Positions 19,868 to 30,290 are shown, numbered from the stretch's first letter. The stretch: 64,000 nucleotides of DNA from Cryoendolithus antarcticus (GCA_002077065.1 NAJO01000031.1:186001-250000), one strand, 5' to 3'. Notes: generated by a model from the sequence alone, not told the origin. Program-made: numbers and translations.

Positions 19868-20200
19868 CGTAGCACTGATGAAGACATGGTCGATTTGCAA
19901 ACGGAGGACATGAGATATGGACGATGCAGGAGCGATATGAGGTGCTCCGCTGCAGCTTCCATCACGCCAGACTTCAAGTCAGCTTCGTGGAGCTCACTCA
20001 TGAAACACCTCAGCCTTGTAGGCATGTAACGGCGCGTTTCTCTCATCGACATCACAGCTGCAGCTTATCGAGTGACAGAGCAAAGTAAACACGCATAGGC
20101 ACTAAATCTCCATTTCTTCGGCAGTCCGCGACCCTCACACCGAATCACACCACCCCGCTCTCCGCCTATGTCATAGCCCTACCCATTGCGCTCTTCCACC
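19868..20200. other. divergent promoter region
   Basis: This 333-base gap lies between divergent genes. A pyrimidine-rich run (cctcacaccg...ccccgctctccgcc) precedes the ATG at 20201. No other feature is seen. Confidence 0.5.
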
Positions 20201-20932
20201 ATGGGCTGGATCACCGCCGTGGTCGTCATCGTTCTCCTCCTCATCCTCGCATATGGCGGCTGGGTAGGCTACACCCACTACCGTGCGCGACGCCTTGGCC
20301 TCCCCGCACCCCCCTGGAACCCCTTCGCCAAAGCTCGCTCAGATCCCACAGCCTACCGCGCGCCTGCGCCCGCACCGAAGGGCATCCAAGGCTGGCTACA
20401 AGATAAGTTCAATGCGCTGCGGAATTTGACAGGATCTGGGAGCGGGCGATCAAGAACTGCAGGCGGAGCATACGAGAGCACTAGCTATGGCGGCGGAGCA
20501 GGAGGCGCAAGTGCCGGCGCCGGCGGACGATCACGACGTGGCTTCGGACCCCTCGACCCAGACGAAGCCTGGGACTCACGCGTCGGCAACGAATCAACAG
20601 GCTATTACGAAGAGACTGAGCTGGGCGAGCAACCCTACGGCGGCGCCGGGTACGCACCTCAACCGCATGTAGGCGGCCTGATGGACGAGCGAGGCCGACA
20701 GAGGGAGTTAGATGACAGGTATGAGGCTGAAGTGCACAGTGGAGCGCCGAGAAGCGATCCGTTTGGCGATGAGCAGGAGGCTGCGAGTCTTAGAGCGGCG
20801 AGTCCGCGGCCAATGGTTGATACGCAGCGGGGAGGGCCGAGTCATAAGAAAGGGCAGAGTAGTTTGGGGACGCAGGCTAGTGTTGAGGATAGTCCGACGG
20901 AGAGGAAGAGTATGTTTCGGGAGGATGTATGA
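20201..20932 (+). CDS. single-pass membrane protein, unknown function
   Basis: Predicted 243 residues from ATG 20201, which has an ideal context (CCACCATGG). An in-frame TTG upstream is ignored. Residues 4-24 form one strong hydrophobic segment (AVVVIVLLLILAYGGWVGY) right at the N-terminus. It is followed by a basic patch (HYRARRLGLPAPPWNPF). The remainder is low-complexity and polar, rich in Gly, Ser, Arg and acidic residues. The layout suggests an N-terminal anchor with a disordered cytosolic tail. RRLGLPAPPWNPF looks conserved in type with fungal acid-phosphatase-like hypothetical membrane proteins, but I cannot assign a function. Confidence 0.8.
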   Translation: MGWITAVVVIVLLLILAYGGWVGYTHYRARRLGLPAPPWNPFAKARSDPTAYRAPAPAPKGIQGWLQDKFNALRNLTGSGSGRSRTAGGAYESTSYGGGAGGASAGAGGRSRRGFGPLDPDEAWDSRVGNESTGYYEETELGEQPYGGAGYAPQPHVGGLMDERGRQRELDDRYEAEVHSGAPRSDPFGDEQEAASLRAASPRPMVDTQRGGPSHKKGQSSLGTQASVEDSPTERKSMFREDV

Positions 20933-21103
20933 GGGGTGAGGAGGTGTTGTAGGAGGCGTGCGACTTGTGTATCTTGGGAAAAGGCGAAAGGCGTACTGGA
21001 GTCACGATGCAGATGACGCGACTACCTGAAAATGGGCTGGGCTGCCACTTGCAATGAGCGCGCAGTAGCGTACAGCGAGAGCTTTCATTCATCACTACCA
21101 CTC

Positions 21104-22231
21104 TCAGTCCACTGCTTCTCTGGTCAGAGCAGATTCAATGCGCTCCATGGCATCCATCGCATCCAGACCCTTCTTTCGGGGCTCTACTGGACTGATCCTG
21201 CCTTCGGCCTCTATTTTGGGAGCAATCTCTTCTGGCTGCGCTGGATCCGAATCACTCGAATTCTGAAGCCCTCTACCATCCATCTTCGCGGCCAGCTGAT
21301 CAAGGAACTCATCCGCCTCCACCTTCCTCCTCTCCCCATCCTCCACCTTCCTCTTTGCCCTCACCCTCTCTGTCTCCTCCCTAGTCTTCTCCAAATCCTC
21401 CATCTGCTTCCTCCTCTCCGCCGCATCCCCACTAAATTGAAAGAATCCAGTCCCTTTCGTCCTCACCTCAGCATCGGCATCGAAATGCAGCTCAGGCGGC
21501 GGCGTCAGACTACGATCCCGCTTCTTTGCCAGCTCTGCCATTTGCTCCTCGATCTTCGCGTCTGGGTTGAAGGCTTGATGTTGTATCGCATCGCCGTACA
21601 GTATGTTCGCAGGCACTAGTGGTCTGGCCGTGAAGCGATCGCCTTTCATATCCTCCAGTCCCTTGACCTGCCTCGCGACCTGCGCTGCTTGCGATCGAGT
21701 GCCTTGTCGCGTGCGGCCAAACTCGTCGACATACTCTATGACCTTATTCTCCTCGTCATCGTCATCATCATCATCATCCTCCTCCTCCTCCTGCTCCACA
21801 GCATCCACCCCACCTCCACCCTCAGCCCACTTCCGATCAAAGTCAACCCCATACTTCCCCTCCTCATCTTCCACATCTCCCCTCTTCATAGCAGCATACA
21901 GCCTCGCCTTCGCCTCCATCTTCCGTTTACTCCGCTCCCACACGCCTCGCTCCAAGGTCTCGCCATCAGTCGTGTGCTTCTGCTCAAAAGCCGGGGAGTC
22001 TACCTCATCTCGCTTCGCGCGCTTGGCTGTGTTGGGGTTGTGGGATCTGAAAATATTGGATTTGGAGATCCGGGACTTGGGGCGGGAGGTCGTGGTGGAG
22101 GGGGAGGTGTTTATGAGACTGCCGAGCTGGGAGGCGAAGGAAAGCGAGGTATTGCTGGAGATTTCTCTGTCGCCGCGGAGGCGCTTTTGGCGGTGGATAC
22201 CGTAGAGAGAGGCGAAGTCGGTGGTGGGCAT
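21104..22231 (-). CDS. CCDC174-like nuclear protein
   Basis: Single exon of 375 residues starting at ATG 22231 with MPTTDFASLYGIHRQKRLR. The middle has LERGVWERSKRKMEAKARLY and YGVDFDRKWAEG, then an acidic tract of Asp/Glu encoded by a trinucleotide repeat near 21750-21800. DEFGRTRQGTR and LYGDAIQHQAFNPD follow. GTGFFQFSGDAAERRKQM leads into a charged coiled-coil. The order KLYAAM..G, DEFGRTR and GFFxFS is that of the CCDC174 family (DUF4078). Family members are nuclear and linked to the exon-junction complex in animals. Fungal function is inferred. It overlaps no other gene and lies convergent with the membrane protein gene upstream in the window. Confidence 0.8.
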   Translation of the reverse strand: MPTTDFASLYGIHRQKRLRGDREISSNTSLSFASQLGSLINTSPSTTTSRPKSRISKSNIFRSHNPNTAKRAKRDEVDSPAFEQKHTTDGETLERGVWERSKRKMEAKARLYAAMKRGDVEDEEGKYGVDFDRKWAEGGGGVDAVEQEEEEDDDDDDDDEENKVIEYVDEFGRTRQGTRSQAAQVARQVKGLEDMKGDRFTARPLVPANILYGDAIQHQAFNPDAKIEEQMAELAKKRDRSLTPPPELHFDADAEVRTKGTGFFQFSGDAAERRKQMEDLEKTREETERVRAKRKVEDGERRKVEADEFLDQLAAKMDGRGLQNSSDSDPAQPEEIAPKIEAEGRISPVEPRKKGLDAMDAMERIESALTREAVD

Positions 22232-23053
22232 TGCGGTGTGCCTGAACGGGGGCGGTCACATTAGCATCACAGTATCCGCATCGATGTTGGCAATGCAGTC
22301 ATGAACAGATAATGCTTACCTAAGGTTTCGACCCCACTTATTTTCTAGCGCACGAAAAGAACCGAAGGTGTTTGATTCACGTTTCGAGTGACCAGCGGCA
22401 TCTACGCATCTACAACTCTATAGGTCAGCCTTCGCACTAGACTTCCTCTTCGCGTCTGATCGCTAATGCTCCACGGTTGTATCGCGAGAAGAGCTCGGCA
22501 GTCCCCCCGAATGTCACCCTCTTGCAGGTGACCTATGCTATGTACAAGACATGGGCTGAGCTGAATGTCTCAACAACGAGCTCCAGGCTCCTTGACGCAA
22601 GCCACCAGAAAACTAGCTTCACGGACGACCACTCCGATCTTCGAGGGCCGCGCCAACTCCCAATATGGCCCCGCTAGACCTCGACACGTGTGGTGGCTTC
22701 GGCACGCGCTGCTCTGCTACAGGCCGTCAAGTCCTACATTGTTAGTTGTCAGTCAGCCACTTTTTCTCACCTCAGATCCAGGCTTGCCTTTTCCTCTTGG
22801 AGTCTTGCCCAGACTGTACGCAAGCTTTCGGCGACTCGCGATGGCAGATCTACTACTGCACAAGCGGCGTGGCTTTGGCTGTACACGGCACGAAAGGTCA
22901 CGAGCGGGAGTAAGTCGCCATGGGCACCGCTTTGGCAAGTTCGAGTATGAGAGGCACTAGACGCCGTGTTATTCCGTGCAGTCAATACAGGTATTGTTTG
23001 CTCTAAGCATCTCCTTCAGCGTTGCTTTGCTCTCCGTGGACGAGACTGCGGTG
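22232..23053. other. divergent promoter region before the MFS gene
   Basis: This 0.8 kb lies between the CCDC174-like gene and the MFS carrier. Plus-strand ORFs of 66-131 codons at 22477-22960 have no recognisable domain and could be upstream ORFs or UTR. No splice chain joining them to the MFS start was found. Confidence 0.45.
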
Positions 23054-24598
23054 ATGGTGTCCAAGACAGCGGCCTCCTGGAGGTCGTCTACAACATTTAT
23101 TACATTTGTTCTCTGTTACGCAATATTTGTCGATCAATTCATCTTCGCTATTATTATCCCTATTGCGCCCTTCACACTCGAGCAGCGCAATCATGTACCC
23201 GCAGAGTCGGTACAGCAATGGATCGCAGTTCTGCTTGGAATATACGGCGCAGCGCAGTTCATTTGCTCTCCCATCTTTGGTTGGGTTGCAGACCACACCC
23301 CGAATAGAAAGCTGCCCTTCAGAATTGGTTTGGTCGCCATCATCGCATCTACCGTTATGCTCTGGCTTGCGCCGTCTATACAGGTGGCAGTTCTTGCGCG
23401 AGTCATACAAGGTGCTGCGGATGCGATCGTCTGGGTGACTAGCCTTGCCATCATGGCGGATACTGTCGGTCAGGAGCACGTTGGAGAATACATGGGCTAC
23501 ATCGCCATAGGAGTCAATGCTGGATCTGTCATCGGACCTTTGCTTGGGGGAGTAGTCTTCGCGAAGCTGGGCTACAATGCAGTCTTCATCATGGCAATGA
23601 TCACTCTGGCCGGCGATGTTGTGCTGCGTTTCTTGATGCTTGAAAAGCCAGTGTCGCAACCAGAAATCAACATGGCGACTCTCGAGATGGCCGAGGTTCG
23701 GTTCGCACCCAACGAGGATAACGACGCTCTCGAGCACGATGGCAAGTCCATGCTGAAAGTCAACGTGACCGTCTCTGTCCACTCGAGCTGCTCATCACTG
23801 CCAGAGCTGGTCCAGCCTTTGCCACCGCGATCGAACGGCCGGTCCGGAATTCCGTCCATCTATAGTGACAACATTGCTTACTCTTGCACAAGCTCGTATC
23901 TGGACCTTATCGAGTCGATGCCTGCTCAACCACCCATGTCCACGACAATCTCTGCTCGCAAGACCCGACAACTGCCCGCCGTACTCTCACTGCTGCTCTC
24001 ACCTCGCTTCTTTGTCGCCTTGTGGGGAGTCTTCGTGCAGTCAGTGGTGGGCGTCAGCTTCAAGACTGCATTGCCTCTCTACCTCGAGGAGCTATTTGGT
24101 TGGGGTGCGATCCAAGCTGGTCTTACATTCCTACCACTCGCCATCCCTTCGCTGTTGGGTCCGCTCTTCGGCTGGACGGCTGACCGTTACGGACCGCGAT
24201 GGGTTGCGACAATCGCTTTCGCCGCGATGTGCCCTCTAGTGATTTTGCTCCGGATCGTGTCACAGAACACTGTGCATGACAAGATTGTCCTCTTTGCCTT
24301 GCTCGGCTTGATCGGTATCTGTCCGGAAGCTGCATTCACGCCTCTGACAGCTGATATCACAGCTGTGGCAACTGAGTTTGGCGAAGTGAGAGATCGACAC
24401 AAGGGCGCGTCGTATGCGCAAGCGTCTGGCTTGTTCAGTGCGGCATTCGCGTTAGGCAATACGGTGGGTCCGCTGGCCACGAGTGGGTTGATGGACGTCG
24501 GAGGATGGGGCACGATGAATCTGGTGATGGGTGTTGTGACCGGGGCCAGTGCTATACCTATCGTGCTGTTATGCGGTGGGTGGCTGTGGAAAAGGTGA
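23054..24598 (+). CDS. MFS transporter (VMAT-like/multidrug type)
   Basis: Single exon of 514 residues from ATG 23054. The frame is open upstream to a GTG, but the ATG gives a natural N-terminus. The protein has about 12 hydrophobic segments in two blocks of six. The blocks are separated by a polar central loop of about 100 residues. Segment 2-3 has GWVADHTPNRKLPF, the DRxGRR-type MFS motif A. GYIAIGVNAGSVIGPLLGG is motif C of antiporter-type drug carriers, and FGWTADRYGPRW is the second-half motif A. The overall type resembles fungal vesicular-monoamine/multidrug carriers. The substrate is unknown. Neighbours (CCDC174-like and homoserine dehydrogenase) give no pathway hint. Confidence 0.88.
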   Translation: MVSKTAASWRSSTTFITFVLCYAIFVDQFIFAIIIPIAPFTLEQRNHVPAESVQQWIAVLLGIYGAAQFICSPIFGWVADHTPNRKLPFRIGLVAIIASTVMLWLAPSIQVAVLARVIQGAADAIVWVTSLAIMADTVGQEHVGEYMGYIAIGVNAGSVIGPLLGGVVFAKLGYNAVFIMAMITLAGDVVLRFLMLEKPVSQPEINMATLEMAEVRFAPNEDNDALEHDGKSMLKVNVTVSVHSSCSSLPELVQPLPPRSNGRSGIPSIYSDNIAYSCTSSYLDLIESMPAQPPMSTTISARKTRQLPAVLSLLLSPRFFVALWGVFVQSVVGVSFKTALPLYLEELFGWGAIQAGLTFLPLAIPSLLGPLFGWTADRYGPRWVATIAFAAMCPLVILLRIVSQNTVHDKIVLFALLGLIGICPEAAFTPLTADITAVATEFGEVRDRHKGASYAQASGLFSAAFALGNTVGPLATSGLMDVGGWGTMNLVMGVVTGASAIPIVLLCGGWLWKR

Positions 24599-24665
24599 AA
24601 AGTATCGAATTATTGGGCATTTGTTGGGATTAGCGATGGCGCTTCTGGAAGAAAAATAGCGATTC

Positions 24666-24671
24666 GAGTCA
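24666..24671 (+). promoter_or_regulatory. possible Gcn4/CpcA half site upstream of homoserine dehydrogenase
   Basis: The bases cGAGTCA match the TGA(G/C)TCA consensus at six of seven positions, about 250 bases upstream of the ATG of an amino-acid biosynthetic gene. Such sites mediate cross-pathway control in fungi. A match this short can occur by chance. Confidence 0.3.
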
Positions 24672-24920
24672 CTGTTCAAAAGTTGTACATATTCAGCGTT
24701 GACTGTCTGTCTGAATGCTGGGAACTTCGTCTCATGCCTTATGTTGCTCATCAGCCAAGGGTCACTGTAGTTTTGTCCATTGGTAGGCTCACTAACCTTG
24801 TGTCGATCACCGCACCCCGCTGTTCTTGACGTTGCCCCACCTAAATTCCAATGGCCCTCACGTGGAAAGAATTTAAGACAGACGTTCGTCTGTCCTCGCA
24901 CCACATCCTTTGTCAATACC

Positions 24921-26045
24921 ATGGCTACTGGAAAGACCATCTACATAGCCGTCGTCGGCGTCGGTGGCGTCGGCCAGGCCTTCCTCGGCCAGCTCGCCCA
25001 GCTGCAACAGCGACTTGCAAAGAAGTCTCCACCCACAAACCTCACTCTCATCCTCGTTCGCCGCAGCACGAAACAGCTCTCATCTCCTGACTACAAACCG
25101 ATCAACATTGGCACGGCACTAGCAGAACTGGACAAAGTCACCACGCCGTTCCCTCAACTCATCGTGTCCGTCAATTACCTTGCCAAAGCCCCCGGGAAAG
25201 TCGTGCTAGTTGACAATACTTCGGACCTGGACTTCGCGACCGTGTATCCCCTGGTGCTCAGTAAGGGAATCTCCATCGTGACGCCTAATAAGAAGGCGTT
25301 CTCGCATACCTTCTCGCTGTGGACGAGGATCTTCGAGGCGGCGGCAAATGGATCTGGTCCAGAAGGCAATGGCTTCGTCTTCCACGAGAGCAGCGTTGGT
25401 GCTGGACTACCTGTCCTCAGTACGCTCAATGAGCTGGTGGAGACTGGTGACGAAGTTATTAAGATTGAGGGTGTATTCAGTGGTACGATGTCATTTCTGT
25501 TCAACTCGTTTCAGCCGGTGGCTGGAGGTGGCGGGACTTTCGCAGCCGAAGTGAAGAAGGCGAAAGATCTTGGCTACACTGAGCCAGATCCGAGGGATGA
25601 TCTCAATGGACTAGATGTCGCCAGGAAGCTCACGATCCTCGCGAGAATAGCTGGTCTGCCCGTGGAGTCGCCGACTAGCTTCCCAGTACAGTCACTCATA
25701 CCCGCTGAGCTGAAAGACTGCAAGTCCGGAGACGAGTTTCTGGCACAATTGCCAGAGTTCGACAACCGAATGGACGAAGTGAAAGCTAAGGCTGCGAAGG
25801 AGGGCAAAGTAGTGAGGTTCGTGGGCAGCATCAATGTGGGTTCAAAGGAGGTCAAGGTCGGCTTGGAGAGCTTTGACAAGAGCCATCCAATCGCAGCACT
25901 CAAAGGGAGTGATAACATCATCAGCTTCTACACGAAGCGGTATGGCAGTAACCCGCTAATCATTCAAGGTGCTGGGGCTGGCGGCGAGGTGACTGCTATG
26001 GGTGTGACGGGGGATCTGATCAAGGTCATCAAGCTATTGAGATAG
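24921..26045 (+). CDS. HOM6: homoserine dehydrogenase
   Basis: Single exon of 374 residues, as expected for monofunctional fungal enzymes. ATG 24921 is followed by the NAD(P) motif VVGVGGVGQAFL. IVTPNKKAFS carries the conserved Lys-containing segment. VFHESSVGAGLPVLSTL and IEGVFSGTMSFLFN are signatures of the catalytic domain. LGYTEPDPRDDLNGLDVARK contains the acidic residues that hold the substrate and the catalytic Lys. The enzyme reduces aspartate semialdehyde to homoserine on the way to threonine, methionine and isoleucine. No ACT regulatory domain or aspartokinase fusion is present, as in yeast HOM6. A CpcA-like site lies upstream. Confidence 0.96.
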   Translation: MATGKTIYIAVVGVGGVGQAFLGQLAQLQQRLAKKSPPTNLTLILVRRSTKQLSSPDYKPINIGTALAELDKVTTPFPQLIVSVNYLAKAPGKVVLVDNTSDLDFATVYPLVLSKGISIVTPNKKAFSHTFSLWTRIFEAAANGSGPEGNGFVFHESSVGAGLPVLSTLNELVETGDEVIKIEGVFSGTMSFLFNSFQPVAGGGGTFAAEVKKAKDLGYTEPDPRDDLNGLDVARKLTILARIAGLPVESPTSFPVQSLIPAELKDCKSGDEFLAQLPEFDNRMDEVKAKAAKEGKVVRFVGSINVGSKEVKVGLESFDKSHPIAALKGSDNIISFYTKRYGSNPLIIQGAGAGGEVTAMGVTGDLIKVIKLLR

Positions 26046-26075
26046 TCTCCGGCTGTGGGTATTCAAAAGCGTGGG

Positions 26076-27180
26076 CTAGTCTATCTCTGGTACGGGCAGT
26101 CCGTTGTACAGCTTCATCCTCAATCCCAGATGTTTCATAGCTGCCATGGCCTTTTCTTCTCGCAACTTCCTCGAGTCCTCCTCGCTGACCAGCACGAAGT
26201 CGTAGACAATGGTCTTCGTTCCTTCTTTCACGCCGTAGGTCTTCGCTTGCTCAGCACCGACAGTGCCCAGGTCGATCAGCAGCGACTCCTTCACGCCGAA
26301 GACCGCATCTGATGTTTCGTACGGATCTCCTCTCAAGTATAGCGCCCTGAACTACTGTCAGCATACTGACTTCAGTCGCCAAACCAAACGCCACCACTCA
26401 CGTAATGAGATGATCAAACCCCTCCTTCTCAAACATAAAATGCATGTGGCTAGGTCTATAACAATGCCTCTTCAACAACTCCAACAACTTCCCCACCGGC
26501 CCGTCATGCGGAATCGGATAAGGCACAGGCACAATCGCCTTGAACCAAAACATCCCCTCCTCATCACTATGCATCACAGCCCTCTGATCCGGCTGCTCCC
26601 GTCCTTCATACTGCACATCATACTTCCCCTTGCTGTCCGTCTCCCAGATATCGATTTTCACGTCTGAGACGGGCTTGCCGGAGCGGTCTTTGATGGTGCA
26701 GAGGACTAGGCAGGGTTCGCCGTCAGGATCGTGGGCTATTTGCGTGCCGTTGGGCTCCGAGAGGGCGTCGTGGGTGTGGAAGGGGCCCAGGACTGTGCCT
26801 TCGGTTGAGTTGGCGGGTTTGGGGTGGTCTATGCTGTCTACGAGGAGGGAGAGGCCGAGAATGTCGGAGAGGAGGATAAATTCCTGGATTGCAGCGTGTC
26901 AGGTCGCGGTAAGATTGGTGCGGCTGCCTGTGGGCTAGCATACCTGCCGCACATCTGTGCAGATCTGTCCGACCGCCGTCAGGAACTGGATCGCGGCTAG
27001 CCACTCGTTATGACTGAGTCGCGTCTCTCGTGCGAAGTCATGGACATGCTGTACGAGCCTTTCTAGCAGATACTTGAGCCTAGGGTCGGGACATTGGGAG
27101 TTTATAAGCTTAACATTGTCGGTGATGTTATCAATCGTTAGGTCTTTCAATGGTGGAACATTGACCTCGCTAGGATCCAT
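26076..27180 (-). CDS. intradiol ring-cleavage dioxygenase (catechol/hydroxyquinol 1,2-dioxygenase type)
   Basis: Three exons on the minus strand, 27180-26944, 26883-26402 and 26346-26076, encode 329 residues. Introns are GTATGC...CCAG (phase 0) and GTGAGT...TTCAG (phase 2). The N-terminal helical cap (LSHNEWLAAIQFLTAVGQIC, then RQEFILLSDILG) is typical of catechol 1,2-dioxygenases. The catalytic core has GKYDVQY, PYPIPHDGPVG and CYRPSHMHF. These supply the two Tyr and two His ligands of the non-haem Fe(III). The reaction is ortho cleavage of catechol or hydroxyquinol to (maleyl)muconate products, feeding the beta-ketoadipate pathway. No signal peptide, so it is cytosolic. It sits 388 bases from a type II dehydroquinase on the same strand. 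Catechol versus hydroxyquinol preference cannot be decided. Confidence 0.93.
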
Positions 27181-27568
27181 GATGGATCAATTGTGAGATG
27201 ACAATCCTTCGGAGCGCCACTGAAGTAGGGCCTCTGATGGAAGGAGAGATCTTGAAATGCTAAAATGTATTATGAAGTCTGGTACTCTTACCCGGCAGTT
27301 CAATCCATGAGCTCTGCAGTCTGATGATGTCCACCCAACTTTGCCCCGCAATGTGGAGGGTCTACTGCAAGCCGTTCGAAGTGCCGCAAGCTACATGTAC
27401 ATTCACTAGTACGGTAACTGCAGAGAACGCTCGGTGTCAAGCCATCGATACTTGCAAAACGGCAGTGATCAGAGAATCGGACCGGACAGTCTTTTCCCAA
27501 TTTTGCTATTGCCCAGCATTGCAATTCCGCATCGCTGCTCAGATTGCTAGCGACTTCCAGCAAGGCTC
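27181..27568. other. promoter of the intradiol dioxygenase and 3' region of the dehydroquinase
   Basis: Nothing else is recognised. No palindromic GGRTAA-type quinate-activator site was seen here. Confidence 0.45.
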
Positions 27569-28018
27569 TCAAGTCTTCGATGCTCTCAGCCGTTCGTCGA
27601 CAAATTGCAATGCTGCAGAATATCCGAAGACACCAAGCCCACAGATCACAGCAACAGCCTTGTCGCTCAGGAATGATTTATGCCGAAACTCCTCGCGTGC
27701 ATGCACATTGCTGATATGCACCTCAATGAAAGGAATCGCGACTCCAGCCAGCGCGTCTCGCAGCGCAACGCTCGTGTGAGTAAGGCCTCCAGGGTTGATA
27801 ATGATGTACTCGACGTTTCCTCGGGCCTCATGAATGCGGTCGATCATGGCGCCCTCGTGGTTTGATTGGAAGCTTTGCAATGTAATGCCAAGTGTCTCGC
27901 CCTGTGTCTTCGTGTTCGCCTCGACGTCGGATAGCGTGGTGCTGCCGTAGATGTGTGGTTCTCGGGTACCCAGGAGGTTGAGATTGGGTCCGTTGATGAG
28001 TAGGACTGTTCTATCCAT
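27569..28018 (-). CDS. qutE: type II 3-dehydroquinase (catabolic)
   Basis: Single exon of 149 residues, the usual length of the dodecameric type II enzyme. The N-terminus [20 protein letters not shown] carries the catalytic Tyr in the flexible lid loop (LGTREPxIYG). [34 protein letters not shown] (with the essential Asn and His) and [18 protein letters not shown] are all intact. It dehydrates 3-dehydroquinate to 3-dehydroshikimate. In filamentous fungi this monofunctional form is the quinate-catabolic isozyme, separate from the pentafunctional AROM protein. The neighbouring ring-cleavage dioxygenase supports a role in aromatic catabolism. The rest of a qut/qa cluster is not in the window. Confidence 0.95.
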   Translation of the reverse strand: MDRTVLLINGPNLNLLGTREPHIYGSTTLSDVEANTKTQGETLGITLQSFQSNHEGAMIDRIHEARGNVEYIIINPGGLTHTSVALRDALAGVAIPFIEVHISNVHAREEFRHKSFLSDKAVAVICGLGVFGYSAALQFVDERLRASKT

Positions 28019-28733
28019 GGTAGACGCGTCTCTGAATGATTGGCTGATGGAATCTTGTCGTAGAGGAGACAGTGAAGCTTGCAGCAGTTCTGTGATGGCA
28101 GAATAGTCACGTCAATAAAAGGCAGTGGACAGTACTTTACACGTAGGGAGAGGAAGAACGCTCAGCCGTGCGTGACTTTGACAGGAGTAGCATGGCTTTG
28201 AAACGCGGATATGATGCCTTTCCCGTAGTTCACCTCTAGAGTGCCGCAGAACGTCGCGGACAGAAAGCTCAGCTACGTTCCACTATGGAATAACAGTATA
28301 TATGATTGGGATGAAGTGGTTCGATCGACCGCCGCCACCACCCGTTGCATGCTCGGCCTTGGCGTGGTCAAGGACGCTATGTTTGCACCACTTTGTGTTC
28401 CACAATCTCTACCACTCCACCGGCCGCAATTTGTGGTAATTGCACCCGTCATCAAAGCCACATGTTCTTGCGGGTGCGACTGTCATTGCAATCGGGAGTC
28501 AGTGCATCTGCTGTGATCGGAAATGCGACGGGCGACGACTACAGCCTGTCAGGAAGCGTTGTGACGAAAGTCGTTCGTCGTTGATAACCGCGGTCCTAAC
28601 AGAGCTGAGACTATGAGCAATACAGCCAAATCACCTCTCAACCACTTGTGATTCGCACTTGGGAGAGGGTATCGCACGGATCACGAGTGATTTGATCCCT
28701 TGTTGCTACGGACTGCGCACGCTCGGTCTGGGC
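28019..28733. other. intergenic, promoter of dehydroquinase
   Basis: Divergent gap between the dehydroquinase and the first F-box remnant. Short ORFs without features; nothing recognised. Confidence 0.5.
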
Positions 28734-29954
28734 ATGGTCATCCAGCATGCGCTCACGAGCTTGCCCGAGGAGTTGGTTGAGTTGATCGCCCAGGGCCTTG
28801 ACCTCGTGGACTTTTGCAGTTTGCGACTGGCGAATGCCGAGCTCGCGTCCAAAGCGTCTCAAGGCCATTTCTGGTCTCACTTTGTTACTAAGAGAGCGAG
28901 AGTCTCTCACAGGACCTTCGCTATCTTGCGGCGGCCACTAGACCATCTCGGCTCGGCTGTCTTCTGTAAAATTTGATAATCGTAGGAGTAATCAGTCCGA
29001 GACATAGCGAACAAAATGAACCATGGGACCGCGCCGATGCTGCTCTCCCAAGCCAGGCTATGTTGAATACACGCACGCACTCACTCGAGCAGCGGTCGCC
29101 TCCGAAGTCTGGTTATTTCTGTAGATGCTACGACCGCCAGGACGTCTCCACACCACAATCTGGTCCACACCGGGTCAAAGATTCGACAATGCACCCAAGA
29201 CACAGAAAGCCTTGTCATACGAGCGGTCGAAGCGTCATCTCTATCATCTGATGGATTGGACCTATACAGCTCCATCGGACGTTGCACGATCAGTCCGCGC
29301 CGCTTGCAAACCCTGTGCAACGCTTTCGATACATCTGAACTTCGTAGTCTCTCTCTGGTGTTGTCCAGCAACGAAAGTGATGAGACATGTAGCGGAGACG
29401 CAGGACAGGCTCAGTATGTTGTCCGCTTACTCTCTCAGACGAAGCAGCTGAGACGGCTGGATCTAAGGTGGTACTCTCCCCACGAGCCCCCTCCAAGCAC
29501 GGCAGAGCTCAGAGGGCGCTTTTTGATCACCGATATCACAGCATTGTCGACCCCTTCACTTACCAGTGTTGCTCTTCGTGGTCTGAGTACTACTTGTGGA
29601 GACCTATCAGATTTCATCTTGCAGAATCCACAGATCGAGGATCTGCGTCTAGAGGGATTGCGTCTCGAAGAGGGCAAGTTTGACGTGGTGTTGACGCACG
29701 TCGCCGGTCTTCCTGCACTAGGACATCTTGTCTTTAGTGACCTTAAGGAATGCGGTGGGAAGCCACTGCAGTTCTTGGGCACGACAGGTAACCGCCACTA
29801 CCGGCATCGCAGCCCCCCGACATGGATCGTGCGAGATGGCCCCGAGGCACGAGCACCTATTGCATACAAAGTGATGAGAGGGCGTAGAGAAGGCCATCCA
29901 TCGACAACTAACTGGTTCTTGCGCGAGAAGCCCGATCAATATGGCTCTCCCTAA
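28734..29954 (+). pseudogene. F-box/LRR-like protein gene, copy 1, broken
   Basis: ATG 28734 opens an F-box: LTSLPEELVELIAQ followed by FCSLRLANAELASKA. The frame stops at 28974 with two consecutive stops. Homology to copy 2 then continues in another frame (IVGVISPRHSEQN..., ALPSQAML). Near 29090 it returns to the first frame (GRLRSLVISV) and runs open to 29954 with leucine-rich segments (LDLYSSIGRC, LRRLDLRWY, IEDLRLEGLRLEEGKFD). The end PPTWIVRDGPEARAPIAYK matches PPTRVRREGVHARERLQYK in copy 2. No splice pair was found that removes the stops and keeps frame, so I call it a pseudogene. A missed intron remains possible. An intact protein would be an SCF ubiquitin-ligase substrate adaptor. Confidence 0.6.
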
Positions 29955-30290
29955 TGTCCCTCACACAGCGTGCTCAACAGAGTGGTTCCCACGACTCTTC
30001 TGATGGCACCTTGAGGCAAGACTCACCCGCTAAACTCCGTTGACGTCGTCGATGCCACATGAGAGCACTCTATCATTGTTACTACCCTCATGTTGAGGTT
30101 TCTATTGCTTGACTACTTGCAAACGTACTGAGAGCTATTTCTCTGACTTTAGTGCGGTCGCTGGTCCGAGCTCAGCATGAGCTCGGTGGCTGCCTGGCGA
30201 GGCTGAGGGCTGACTGTGCCACATGGAGCCCTCCGTCAAGGTGCAGCTCTGCCATGCCGTTACGGTCTTCGAAGACCGTTCGTTTCTTTC
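29955..30290. other. spacer between the two F-box copies
   Basis: About 340 bases with no recognisable feature; it presumably includes the promoter of copy 2 if that was ever separate. Confidence 0.45.

Noticed and set aside
21603..22264. Plus-strand ORFs of about 190-200 codons with poly-Ser or poly-Ile tracts
   Set aside because: They read the trinucleotide repeat coding the acidic tract of the CCDC174-like gene in the antisense direction.
23003..23782. 259-codon minus-strand ORF
   Set aside because: Antisense shadow of the MFS transporter; no independent features.
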